From NCBI GenBank assembly GCA_004554455.1, contig SFMG01000003.1, positions 49,985 through 113,984 of the forward strand: a DNA stretch of 64,000 bases. The letters run 5' to 3'. Of this stretch, positions 1 through 9,564 are shown in pieces. Source of the stretch: Bacteroidales bacterium (GTDB lineage: Bacteria; Bacteroidota; Bacteroidia; Bacteroidales; UBA932). Both the position numbers and the translations under genes were made by a program. The notes below the pieces were generated by a model that was not told the origin of the DNA, made no database searches, and saw only the letters and a list, made by a program, of their open reading frames with translations. Positions within the stretch are counted from its first letter, which is position 1. Each line of letters opens with the position of its first letter.

Positions 1-341
1 CAACGAAGAATAGTTCCGCCTGCAGCGTTCGTTGCGGCATCGGCCTGCCGCGTCTGATTCAAATTTTCGTCGCCGCAAAGGAGAATAGTTCCGCCTGCTA
101 TGGCCGTAGCGGCACGAGGTTCCGCGTCCGACTCTAATTTCCGTTGCCGCAACGAAGAATAGTTTCGCCTGCAGCGTTCGTTGCGGCATCGGCCTGCCGC
201 GTCTGATTCAAATTTTCGTCGCCGCAAAGGAGAATAGTTCCGCCTGCAGCAGACGTAGCGGCTGTGATCTTTCGCGTCCGATTCTAATTCCCGTCGCCGC
301 GACGAAGAATGGTTCCGCCTGCAGAATGACCGTAGCGGACG
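1..341. repeat. 75-bp tandem repeat array (5 units)
   Basis: Five copies of a unit carrying GAATAGTTCCGCCTGC recur with the GAAT at about 8, 83, 157, 232 and 307, so the period is 74-75 bp. Units 1 and 3 are almost identical over nearly 100 bp (about 1-98 against 149-247), which points to a higher-order duplication of two units. Each unit ends in a CG-rich stretch near GTCGCCGCAAAG and contains CGTCCGA or CGTCTGA followed by TTCTAATTT-like sequence. The array may extend beyond the left edge. I see no credible gene here. Related units occur near 50,025 and 57,690. Confidence 0.85.
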
Positions 342-343
342 CA

Positions 344-416
344 GGCGGGGACAGGATGCCACGAAGGCGGCATAATCCTAAGTAAAAAGCCGCCGGAGTG
401 GCGCCCTGTCCCCGCC
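344..416. repeat. Long hairpin element, copy 1
   Basis: An imperfect inverted repeat of about 28 bp (arms beginning GGCGGGGACAGG and ending CCTGTCCCCGCC) encloses the loop ATAATCCTAAGTAAAAA, which is flanked by GGCGGC and GCCGCC. Three more copies with the same loop lie at about 50,163, 50,315 and 57,797. It sits between the 75-bp array and the 37-bp repeats. The function is unknown; a structured RNA or a dispersed REP/MITE-like element are the simplest readings. Confidence 0.85.
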
Positions 417-548
417 GCTGCCCGTGGTCAGACTCAGGCTCAATCACCCCGCCGCTGCCAATGGTCAGACTCGGGCCAGATCACCCTGCCGCTGCCCGTA
501 GTCAGACTCGGGCCAAATCACCCCGCCGCTGTTCGTGGTCAGACTCTG
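414..548. repeat. 37-bp tandem repeats (about 3.6 copies)
   Basis: Units starting GCCGCTG at 414, 451, 488 and 525 share GGTCAGACTCGGGCC-like centres and ATCACCCC ends, with an exact 37-bp period. The last copy is partial and runs into the leader region of the rubrerythrin gene. A shorter version occurs before polA (about 57,866-57,945). Nothing else is visible between 549 and 632. Confidence 0.8.
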
Positions 549-632
549 AAACTATTTCTTTGAAACAGCGACGAAAGACAGCCCTCTAGGCAAGATTTTT
601 TTAGAATAATTTTGAATTATTCAAAATAAAAA

Positions 633-663
633 TTTGGAATTTGGAAATTTATCCTTACCTTCG
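633..663 (+). promoter_or_regulatory. Promoter of rubrerythrin operon
   Basis: TTTG at 633-636 is followed after 19 nt by TACCTTCG at 656-663. This matches the Bacteroidetes primary sigma pattern (TTTG, N19, TAnnTTTG) with one mismatch in the -7 box. The start codon follows 25 nt downstream in an A-rich leader. Confidence 0.55.
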
Positions 664-688
664 CTGAAGAATTTTAAAACAGAACAAT

Positions 689-1228
689 ATGGCAACAAAG
701 TATGCAGGAACCCAGACCGAAAAAAATCTGGAAGCGGCTTTCGCAGGAGAGTCACAGGCAAGAAACAAATACACCTACTTTGCATCAAAGGCAAAAAAAG
801 AAGGCTTTGAGCAGATAGCTGCCCTCTTCCTTGAGACGGCCGACAATGAGAAGGAACACGCAAAATTGTGGTTCAAAGAGCTCAATGGCATCGGCAACAC
901 TGCAGAGAACCTCGTGGCTGCCGCAGAAGGCGAAAACTACGAGTGGACCGATATGTATGATGGCTTTGCTAAGACAGCTGACGAAGAAGGCTTCCCTGAG
1001 CTCGCAGCGAAATTCAGGCTCGTGGCAGCCATCGAAAAGAGGCACGAAGAGCGTTATCGCGCACTGCTTCACAATGTGGAAACCGCAGAGGTCTTCAAGA
1101 GAAGCGAAGTTAAGGTGTGGGAATGCCGCAACTGCGGACACATTGTAATTGGTACTGAGGCTCCGGAGATCTGCCCTGTATGTGCACATCCACAGGCCTA
1201 CTTCGAGATTCACAAGGAAAACTTCTAG
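689..1228 (+). CDS. rbr: Rubrerythrin
   Basis: A 179-residue non-haem iron protein that reduces hydrogen peroxide in the cytoplasm of anaerobes. The N-terminal ferritin-like four-helix domain carries the diiron ligand motifs (E21, E54-K-E56-H57, E116xxH119). The C-terminal rubredoxin-like domain has two CxxC pairs (C146/C149 and C162/C165) for an iron-sulfur-type FeS4 centre. Length and domain order are those of the classical family. The gene is followed closely by rubredoxin, its usual electron donor, so the two probably form one peroxide-detoxifying operon. A Bacteroidetes-type promoter lies just upstream. Codon usage is like that of a well-expressed gene. Identification is secure. Confidence 0.97.
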   Translation: MATKYAGTQTEKNLEAAFAGESQARNKYTYFASKAKKEGFEQIAALFLETADNEKEHAKLWFKELNGIGNTAENLVAAAEGENYEWTDMYDGFAKTADEEGFPELAAKFRLVAAIEKRHEERYRALLHNVETAEVFKRSEVKVWECRNCGHIVIGTEAPEICPVCAHPQAYFEIHKENF

Positions 1229-1260
1229 AATTCTGAGATATGTATTACGATGAAGCTGAT

Positions 1261-1422
1261 ATGACGAAGTACCGCTGCAAGGTATGCGGTTACGTCTATG
1301 ACCCTGAAAAGGGTGACCCAAGCCAGGGAATCTATCCCGGCACTCCGTTCAACGAACTGCCTTCCTCTTGGAAGTGCCCTCGTTGCAAGGTAGGCAAAGA
1401 GAATTTCGAGCCTATGCTCTAA
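1261..1422 (+). CDS. Rubredoxin
   Basis: A 53-residue electron carrier with the two FeS4 knuckles YRCKVCGY (C6, C9) and WKCPRCK (C39, C42), and the conserved aromatic and YDPEKGD segment between them. The frame is open from an earlier ATG at 1240, which would add seven residues. I chose 1261 because it gives the normal family length with the family start M-x-K-Y-x-C. It lies just after rubrerythrin in the same direction and is probably its electron donor, receiving electrons from an NAD(P)H oxidoreductase not seen in this window. Confidence 0.93.
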   Translation: MTKYRCKVCGYVYDPEKGDPSQGIYPGTPFNELPSSWKCPRCKVGKENFEPML

Positions 1423-1428
1423 GTCCTG

Positions 1429-1473
1429 AATCACTGGAATCATTGAAATCACAGGAATCACTGGAATCACTGA
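1429..1473. repeat. 9-bp tandem repeat, 5 copies
   Basis: Five consecutive units of the type AATCACTGG (AATCACTGG, AATCATTGA, AATCACAGG, AATCACTGG, AATCACTGA) begin seven bases after the rubredoxin stop. The unit length is a multiple of three but no gene covers it. It is a likely site of slippage; no function is evident. Confidence 0.85.
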
Positions 1474-1513
1474 TCACAGTACGCCAAAGATAACAACGAT
1501 TCCCACACAAAAT

Positions 1514-1552
1514 AAGCCGGCTGGAAAGCGATTTCCGACCGGCTTCTTTAGT
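1514..1552. terminator. Intrinsic terminator after rubredoxin, possibly bidirectional
   Basis: AAGCCGGCTGGAAA (1514-1527) pairs with TTTCCGACCGGCTT (1532-1545) with two mismatches around a GCGA loop, followed by CTTTAGTTT. On the minus strand the hairpin is followed by ATTTTG, so it may also stop the convergent carbonic anhydrase transcript. A 14-bp direct repeat (ATGTCACGAAGACT) lies at 1562-1575 and 1594-1607, the second copy overlapping the carbonic anhydrase stop. Confidence 0.75.
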
Positions 1553-1605
1553 TTCGCGGCAATGTCACGAAGACTGGCCCAGACTTGAGGATGATGTCAC
1601 GAAGA

Positions 1606-2148
1606 CTATCCTAAAGGAGTGAGCTCACCCGTGACAGAATCCATCATATAGCCCCGCACGACAACGTCCTTGGGTACCAGGGGATGGTTGGATATCAGAT
1701 CGATGGTTTCAAGTATCGCAGAAGGGGTATCGTCGAAGCCGTGGAGCCAGGAATCGAGATCGATGCCGCAATGCCGCATAAGGCTTATATGCTCGTCATC
1801 GATACCGCGTTCCTTCATCAGATGGAGCATCTCACCTGCATCCATACCCTGAACCCCGCAACCGGTGTGACCGATGACCATTATTTCATTGACGCCAAGT
1901 TCATAAATGGCTACCAGCAGACTGCGTATGGTGCTGTCGAAAGGGTTAGTCACAACTGCACCCGCATTCTTGATCAGCTTGACGTCGCCGTTCCTGATGC
2001 CCAGGGCGGCCGGCAGCAATGTCACCAGGCGCGTATCCATACAGGTAAGTATGGCTATCTTTTTGTCCGGATACTTGCTCGTCTTGTATTTTTCGTATTC
2101 TCCGGACTCGACAAATTTTCTATTGTATTCGAGAATGGTGTCTATCAT
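1606..2148 (-). CDS. Beta-class carbonic anhydrase
   Basis: A 180-residue cytoplasmic zinc enzyme that interconverts carbon dioxide and bicarbonate. The zinc and catalytic residues of the beta class are visible: C36-x-D38-x-R40 in LTCMDTR, and H94-xx-C97 in VIGHTGCG. The short length and the absence of a signal peptide fit the compact bacterial type D/Rv1284-like group. It stands alone on the minus strand, convergent with rubredoxin. Its upstream region is an unusual helically phased TATATAT repeat rather than a recognisable -7 box. Bicarbonate supply matters to the succinate pathway of Bacteroidales; that link is inference. Confidence 0.93.
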   Translation of the reverse strand: MIDTILEYNRKFVESGEYEKYKTSKYPDKKIAILTCMDTRLVTLLPAALGIRNGDVKLIKNAGAVVTNPFDSTIRSLLVAIYELGVNEIMVIGHTGCGVQGMDAGEMLHLMKERGIDDEHISLMRHCGIDLDSWLHGFDDTPSAILETIDLISNHPLVPKDVVVRGYMMDSVTGELTPLG

Positions 2149-2150
2149 AT

Positions 2151-2221
2151 TATATATACTGCTATATATCGTTATATATACTGTTATATATCGCTATGTA
2201 TCGTTATATATCGCTATATAT
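2151..2221. repeat. Phased TATATAT repeat upstream of carbonic anhydrase
   Basis: TATATAT or TATGTAT tracts begin at 2151, 2163, 2173, 2185, 2195, 2205 and 2215, a spacing of 10-12 bp that averages near one helical turn. They are separated by CG, CGC, CGT or CTG. The block starts only three bases upstream of the carbonic anhydrase ATG, so on the minus strand it is leader and promoter sequence. No TAnnTTTG box is visible in it. Confidence 0.8.
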
Positions 2222-2261
2222 TTCTAAAATGTAATATATTACCAATCAGTCAAATAGCACT

Positions 2262-3497
2262 TCAGTCCACGGGTGCAGAACGGACGAAGCCCGGTATGCT
2301 CAGGTCGCGGTCCTGTACGACGTAGCGCACCGCCGCGGCACCGGAGTCCCCGGCGCGGGCCTCGGCGGCGAGGCGGGCGATGGGGCCGCTGCGTTTGCAG
2401 TCGATGATGAGGCCGAGGCGCAGGGAGTCGAAATCGCTGAGCATAGGATAGTCGCCATTGCTGTCACCGGCAATCAGGGAAGGCTGGCGGCCGCAATGGG
2501 ATGGGGCGATAAGCTTCCTGATGCAGGCGGTCTTGCCGGAATGGTAGGTCTGGTCGTAATCCGGCGCAAGCTCCCCGTAGCAGATCTGTTCGTCGGCAAG
2601 ACGTATTCCAAAGACATTCTCAGGCGGGATATTGAGCCCGTACTTAGGGTCGCAGGCCATAGCCTCAACTATCTTTTCAAGAGAGGCAGAGCATATATAC
2701 ACATCAAAGCCATTGTCCTGCAAGCACTTATACAAATGGATATTCTCCTGCGGCAAGGCCATGCCCTTGCGGACCTCGACAGAAAGGCTGCCGTCCGGAC
2801 TGTCCCAGATTTCGCTGCGTATGGGCCCGAAAGAGAGCCAGTGGTCAACCGACTCACGGGTGAAGGCCTGCAGTTCTTCCCAACTCATTCCGAAGAAGAG
2901 GGATGGCTGCCAGAGGCACCAGATTCCGTAATCGAAGCTGTGCTCAACGCCCTCGTTCAGAACCAGGAGACGGGCGCGGAAATCAAGGTAGCAGTCGCTT
3001 GAACGGATTTCGTCCAAAGCCATCCCGTCGGCTTTCATAGACATAAGGACTGCGAAATCGTCGCTCAGTCCCTGAGCCAGTTCACGGGCGGTCCAGCCCT
3101 TTCCGTCCTCCCTGTCCGCCTTCAGCTTAGGCCCGTCGGGAGCCCAGTTCTCCGGGAGTATGCCCTTCAGTTCGCAGTCGAGATCCGGAATGTTGGCGGT
3201 AAAGCGTCCGAAAGCCTCGTCAGGCGAAAAGGCGTAGTTCAGATTCTCAATCTGATATATCATCAAAGTCAGGGATATATCGTTGATAATCGTAGTGTTG
3301 TCATAGTCGAAGACTGCGTACGGCCGGCACTGCGGATTGTAGTCGGGCGACGAAATGCCCTCACTGCGTATCAGTTCGTCGAGGGCGGCATAGACGCTGT
3401 CGTTCCAGTTGTCGCGCGGCAGTTGCGGAGCCTGGCTGCAGGAATATATGGCCGCTGCAAGCAGCGTAGCCAGAAAAAATAGATGCGTATTTCTCAT
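2262..3497 (-). CDS. HAD-superfamily phosphatase-like lipoprotein
   Basis: A 411-residue protein with a lipoprotein signal (MRNTHLFF..., lipobox IYSC, lipidated C20). The HAD motif I is DYDNTT (D64, D66), and a late IAGDSNGDYPML segment gives the motif IV acidic residues. The arrangement resembles the phosphoserine or phosphorylcholine phosphatase branch of the HAD superfamily. As an exported lipoprotein it probably dephosphorylates a substrate in the periplasm or at the surface; the substrate is unknown. The frame is open nine codons further upstream, but the start at 3497 gives the complete signal peptide. A TAAATTTG box (3504-3511) lies seven bases before it. Confidence 0.8.
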   Translation of the reverse strand: MRNTHLFFLATLLAAAIYSCSQAPQLPRDNWNDSVYAALDELIRSEGISSPDYNPQCRPYAVFDYDNTTIINDISLTLMIYQIENLNYAFSPDEAFGRFTANIPDLDCELKGILPENWAPDGPKLKADREDGKGWTARELAQGLSDDFAVLMSMKADGMALDEIRSSDCYLDFRARLLVLNEGVEHSFDYGIWCLWQPSLFFGMSWEELQAFTRESVDHWLSFGPIRSEIWDSPDGSLSVEVRKGMALPQENIHLYKCLQDNGFDVYICSASLEKIVEAMACDPKYGLNIPPENVFGIRLADEQICYGELAPDYDQTYHSGKTACIRKLIAPSHCGRQPSLIAGDSNGDYPMLSDFDSLRLGLIIDCKRSGPIARLAAEARAGDSGAAAVRYVVQDRDLSIPGFVRSAPVD

Positions 3498-3503
3498 ATC
3501 CGA

Positions 3504-3511
3504 CAAATTTA
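3504..3511 (-). promoter_or_regulatory. -7 box of HAD lipoprotein gene
   Basis: The minus strand reads TAAATTTG, a match to TAnnTTTG, ending only six bases before the ATG at 3497. If used, the transcript would be nearly leaderless. Confidence 0.4.
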
Positions 3512-3643
3512 GCAATTTGAGCAATCATCAAAAAATAACTGAAAAAAATATACAGAAGGGCGAGGCGGAAGACATACACAACTGGTGCCACGGGATAGAG
3601 CTTTAATCCCGCGGCACCGGCTATGAATCTCGGGGTACGCTCT

Positions 3644-5005
3644 CTACTTGAGCGCCTCGAAGAGATATTTGGCTATGAAGAGGACGGCCAGGACAGCCAT
3701 AGTTGGGCTGATTTTCCTGATGCCGTCCTTTTTGAAGCTGAGCAGGTGGAGCACAACATAGGTGATCACACCTATCATTATACCGTCGGAGATGCTGTAG
3801 CACAGAGGCATGAGGAGCATAGTGACGAAAGCCGGAATGGCCTCATCCATATCGTTGAAGTTGATGGAGCCAACTGAGCTGGCCATCATCACGCCCACGA
3901 GCACAAGCACCGCACCTGTCGCCGCAGCGGGGATGGCGAGGAAGAAGTTAGAGAACGGCAGGGCAAGCGCGAAGCATACTGCCACTACAAAGGCGGTCAG
4001 ACCCGTACGTCCACCTTCCGCAACACCCGCAGCGCTCTCCACGTAGGTAGTGGTGGTGGAGGTACCGAGGCAGGCGCCTGCTGTGGTGGCCACTGCATCG
4101 GCCATAAGTATGCGGTTCACGCCGTCCACCTTTCCGTCCTTGTCAATCATTCCGGCCTTCATGGAAACGCCCACGACAGTGCCTATGGTGTCGAACATAT
4201 CGATGAAGAGGAAGGTCAACACAACCACGAGCATATCCCAGCTGAACACCTGGTCCCAGGCGAACTGGCAGAAGATAGGCTTGATTCCCGGCACCGCAAG
4301 GCTGAATTCGCCGAATTTGGTGACACCCATAGAAATGCCTATGATGGTGGTAATGACTATGCCTATGAGCAGGGCTCCCTTGACCTTGAGCGCCAGCAGT
4401 CCTCCGGTAATGAAAAAGGCTATGATCGCAAGCACTGCAGTAGGTTCAGAGAGGTCGCCGAGGCCCACGAGGGTTGAAGGATTGTCCACGATGATGCCGC
4501 AGTTCTTGAGACCTATGAAGGCGATGAAAAGGCCTATGCCGGCGCTGATCGCCTTCTTCATATCGGAAGGTATCGCGTTCACGATGAGCTCGCGTACCTT
4601 GGTGAGCGTGAGAAGTATGAAGATAAGTCCCTCGATGAGAATGGCGGTAAGAGCGAACTGCCAGCTGTAGCCCATTCCGAGACATACAGTGAACACAAAG
4701 AAGGCATTGAGGCCCATGCCAGGGGCAAGTCCGAAAGGCTTCTTTGCATAGAAGGCCATTACGAGCGTACCTACTATGGCGGCAAGGGCCGTGGCAGTGA
4801 ATACGGACGGAGTAGGCATACCCTGGTCTGCGAGGGCGCTGAAGATGCCCGGGTTGACGGCCAGGATGTAGGCCATTGTAAGGAAGGTGGTGACTCCGGC
4901 CACAATCTCTGTCCTGAGCTTGTGTGTGCCCTTCTCAAAGCCGAAGAGCTTCTGCATTGCGTTTTTCATAAGTATGATTATTTGCTGAAATTGCGGTTCT
5001 GTCAT
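3644..5005 (-). CDS. NCS2 purine permease (AzgA/PbuG-like)
   Basis: A 453-residue inner-membrane symporter for adenine, guanine or hypoxanthine. It shows the hydrophobic multi-span profile of the NCS2 family, with the AzgA-type signatures ITTFLTMAYILAVNP-like in the first span (here VTTFLTMAYILAVNP) and GLAPGMGLNAFF in the third. Its ATG overlaps the stop of the upstream permease by four bases (ATGA), which suggests translational coupling. A second in-frame start at 4969 (MKNAMQKLFGFEKG) would fit the family start better and cannot be excluded. It is the last gene of the guaB-guaA-permease-permease operon, so it probably brings in purine bases for salvage. Confidence 0.9.
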   Translation of the reverse strand: MTEPQFQQIIILMKNAMQKLFGFEKGTHKLRTEIVAGVTTFLTMAYILAVNPGIFSALADQGMPTPSVFTATALAAIVGTLVMAFYAKKPFGLAPGMGLNAFFVFTVCLGMGYSWQFALTAILIEGLIFILLTLTKVRELIVNAIPSDMKKAISAGIGLFIAFIGLKNCGIIVDNPSTLVGLGDLSEPTAVLAIIAFFITGGLLALKVKGALLIGIVITTIIGISMGVTKFGEFSLAVPGIKPIFCQFAWDQVFSWDMLVVVLTFLFIDMFDTIGTVVGVSMKAGMIDKDGKVDGVNRILMADAVATTAGACLGTSTTTTYVESAAGVAEGGRTGLTAFVVAVCFALALPFSNFFLAIPAAATGAVLVLVGVMMASSVGSINFNDMDEAIPAFVTMLLMPLCYSISDGIMIGVITYVVLHLLSFKKDGIRKISPTMAVLAVLFIAKYLFEALK

Positions 5006-6333
5006 ATCTCGAAGTTGACTGAGCTGTCACCCTTGAGGTCCTTGCCGAACTCATAGTCCTTGCCCGGCAGTATGGCGTTCAGGACTATGCCCACGATGGC
5101 GGCAACGGCAAGTCCGGAGAACTTGACGGCACCTATGCCCACGCTTCCCGGGCCGTAGGCGATGCCTATGGCAAGCACGAGTATGAGGGCTGCGATGATC
5201 ACGTTGCGGGATTTGGTGAAATCGACCTTGTTCTCCACCACATTGCGTATGCCGACGGCTGAAATCATACCGTAGAGCACCAGGGACACGCCTCCCACGG
5301 TGGCAGTCGGCATAGTGCTGACCGCTGTCGCGAATTTAGGGCAGAAGGAGAGCAGGATGGCCAGGACGGCGGCTATTCTGATGACGCGTGGATCGAAGAC
5401 CTGGGTGATGTTGAGCACACCGGTGTTCTCACCGTAGGTGGTGTTCGCAGGGGCTCCGAAAGCGGATGCGAGGGCGGTTGCGAGACCGTCACCCATAAGG
5501 GTGCGGTGCAGGCCCGGGTCGCTGAGGTAGTCGCGTCCGGTGGTGGAGGAGATTGCGCACATATCGCCTATATGCTCGACCATCGTGGCCAGGGATATAG
5601 GCAGTATGGTGATGATCGCAGTCAGGATGAGACTCCAGTTCGGGGACTTGAACACGGCGATGGCGGTGTCCTGCATCTTGAACGGAAGACCTATCCAGGC
5701 GGCATCCCTGACAGCCGAGAAATCGACCTTGCCCAGGCAGCAGGCGAGGATGTATGAACCTATGACACCCATGAGTATAGGGATGATCTTGATCATTCCC
5801 CTGCCCCAGATGTTGCAGACAATGATGATGAGTATGGCCGCAAGGGCTATCCACCAGTTGTCGGTACAGCTGTTGATAGCCGAGCCGGAAAGGGTGAGGC
5901 CTATGGCTATGATCACCGGACCGGTTACTATAGGCGGGAAGAAACGCATTACCCTGCGGGTACCGAAGACGGCAAAGAGGGCTGCGAGCACGAAGTACAT
6001 CAGACCGGCACAGAAGACGCCTATGCAGGCGTAAGGCAGGGCCTGGGACATAGTCAGGCCATAAGGGGCCTCGGAGGCTATCTGCACGACTCCGGCATAT
6101 CCGCCTATGAAGGCGAAGGAGGAACCGAGGAAGGCAGGGACCTTGAGTTTGGTGAGGAAGTGGAAAATCAGGGTGCCGAGTCCCGCGAAAAGAAGGGTCG
6201 CGGACATCGACAGACCGGTGATCATAGGTACCAGAACCGTGGCTCCGAACATAGCGAAGAGGTGCTGGAGGCCGAGCACGGCCATTTTTGGTGCCCCGAG
6301 GCTGCGGGCATCGAAGACTGCGTTGTTTGCCAT
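5002..6333 (-). CDS. uraA: NCS2 uracil/xanthine permease
   Basis: A 443-residue inner-membrane nucleobase symporter of the UraA branch. The family features are the N-terminal QHLFAMFGATVLVP segment, about 14 hydrophobic spans, and the substrate-site segment NTTYGENTGVL. This branch transports uracil or xanthine. Its position directly after guaB and guaA suggests that xanthine, the base of the XMP that guaA uses, is a plausible substrate; the alternative is uracil. It begins 23 nt after the guaA stop and overlaps the next permease by four bases. The symbol is by family resemblance and does not settle the substrate. Confidence 0.88.
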   Translation of the reverse strand: MANNAVFDARSLGAPKMAVLGLQHLFAMFGATVLVPMITGLSMSATLLFAGLGTLIFHFLTKLKVPAFLGSSFAFIGGYAGVVQIASEAPYGLTMSQALPYACIGVFCAGLMYFVLAALFAVFGTRRVMRFFPPIVTGPVIIAIGLTLSGSAINSCTDNWWIALAAILIIIVCNIWGRGMIKIIPILMGVIGSYILACCLGKVDFSAVRDAAWIGLPFKMQDTAIAVFKSPNWSLILTAIITILPISLATMVEHIGDMCAISSTTGRDYLSDPGLHRTLMGDGLATALASAFGAPANTTYGENTGVLNITQVFDPRVIRIAAVLAILLSFCPKFATAVSTMPTATVGGVSLVLYGMISAVGIRNVVENKVDFTKSRNVIIAALILVLAIGIAYGPGSVGIGAVKFSGLAVAAIVGIVLNAILPGKDYEFGKDLKGDSSVNFEI

Positions 6334-6356
6334 AGATCAGTATAGTTTCGGATTGC

Positions 6357-7975
6357 TTATTCCCATTCTATCGTTGCAGGCGGTTTCGAGGAGACGTCGT
6401 AGCATACCCTGTTGACGCCGCGCACCCTGTTGATTATCTCGTTGGAGACGGAAGCGAGGAAGTCGTAAGGGAGGTGAACCCAGTCTGCGGTCATTCCGTC
6501 TGTGGATATGACTGCGCGCAGGGCCACGGTGCTTTCGTAGGTACGTTCGTCGCCCATCACGCCTACGCTCTTTACTGGCAGCAATATGACTCCTGCCTGC
6601 CAGATGGCGTCGTAGAGGGTATGGGCCTCGATGGTAGGGTCGCTCGCGCTCATTACGCGTTCCGCACCCGGTCCGGCGAGGGCCTCGATTGCGCTCTTGT
6701 TGCCGTCGAGACTGTAGTTGCGCAGTCCGCGAATGAATATGTCGTCGGCTTCGCGCAGCACCTTGAGTTTCTCTTCGGTGACATCGCCGAGTATGCGTAT
6801 GCCGAGTGAAGGTCCCGGGAAAGGATGACGGCTTATCAGTTCGTCTTTTATGCCGAGGGCGCGGCCAACCCTGCGCACTTCGTCCTTGAAGAGGGAGCGC
6901 AGCGGCTCGATGATGCTCAGGTTCATCTCCTCCGGCAGACCGCCCACGTTGTGGTGGGACTTGATCTTGCTGGCGGTGCCGTTGATTCCGGCGGACTCTA
7001 TGACATCAGGGTATATGGTTCCCTGGGCGAGCCAGCGCGCGTTTTCTATGCGACGGGCATATCTGTCGAAAGTCTCGACGAAGAGGCGGCCAATGATCTT
7101 GCGCTTCTTCTCCGGCTCGCTGACGCCGGAGAGGGCGGAAAGGAACTCCGCTGACGCATCCGCGCCTATGACGTTGAGTCCCATATCCTTGTAGCTTTCG
7201 AGCACGTCTTCGAACTCGTTCTTGCGCAGCAGGCCGTTGTTTACGAAAATGCAGCTGAGATTGTGGCCTATGGCCTTGTTGAGCAGGACGCCTGCCACGG
7301 TGGAATCTACTCCGCCGCTGAGGCCGAGTATGACCTTGTCGTCACCCACCTTCGCGCGTATTTCCGCTATAGCTGTGTCTATGAACGAGGCCGGGGTCCA
7401 GTCGCCGCTGCAGCCACATATATCCAATGCGAAGTTGGCAAGGATACGGCTGCCCTCGCTGGTGTGGAAGACCTCCGGATGGAACTGCACCGCGTAGGTC
7501 GGCTCTCCGTCTATGCTGTAGGCGGCGTTCTCGACGTCAGCGGTAGAGGCGATCACATGGGCGCCGAGAGGAAGGCAGGCGATGGTGTCACCATGCGACA
7601 TCCAGACCTGGCTGCTGCGGCTGACACCTTTGAGCAGTGGCGATTCCGCGTCGGTAACCTCCAGCATTGCACGCCCGTATTCCCTTGCTATTGAAGCGTT
7701 TACGCATCCGCCATAGTTCTGTGCAAGGTACTGCGCGCCATAACATATACCCAGAATTGGATAGCGTCCCTTTATGCCGGCGAGATTGACTTTCGGCGCA
7801 TTCTCGTCCCTTACCGAGCAGGGGCTGCCGGAAAGGATTATGCCTTTTACGTCGGAATCAAGCTGCGGGAACTTGTTGAAGGGATGAATCTCGCAATAAA
7901 CATTCAGTTCCCTGAGCCGGCGGCCTATGAGCTGCGTGACCTGGGAACCGAAGTCGATGATCAGAATTTTTTCCA

Positions 7976-7976
<1 letters not shown>
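6357..7976 (-). CDS. guaA: GMP synthase (glutamine-hydrolysing)
   Basis: A 539-residue enzyme that aminates XMP to GMP with glutamine and ATP. The class I glutamine amidotransferase domain comes first (nucleophile C78 in GICYGAQ, H166 and E168 in FHPEV). It is followed by the ATP pyrophosphatase domain with the PP-loop LSGGVDSTV (about 219-227), and the C-terminal dimerisation domain ending in PPATIEWE. Its start codon overlaps the guaB stop by one base (TGATG), so the two enzymes that convert IMP to GMP are coupled. Length is slightly above the usual 510-525. Identification is secure. Confidence 0.97.
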
Positions 7977-9553
<1,577 letters not shown>

Positions 9554-9564
9554 TCAAAGCGCCG

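Noticed and set aside
208..447. Minus-strand frames containing AAFYLGLCRLRGILSPPA in the three islands
   Set aside because: These are translations of the hairpin element (loop ATAATCCTAAGTAAAAA). The peptide is conserved only because the DNA is. I treat them as repeat shadows that may be misannotated as hypothetical proteins.
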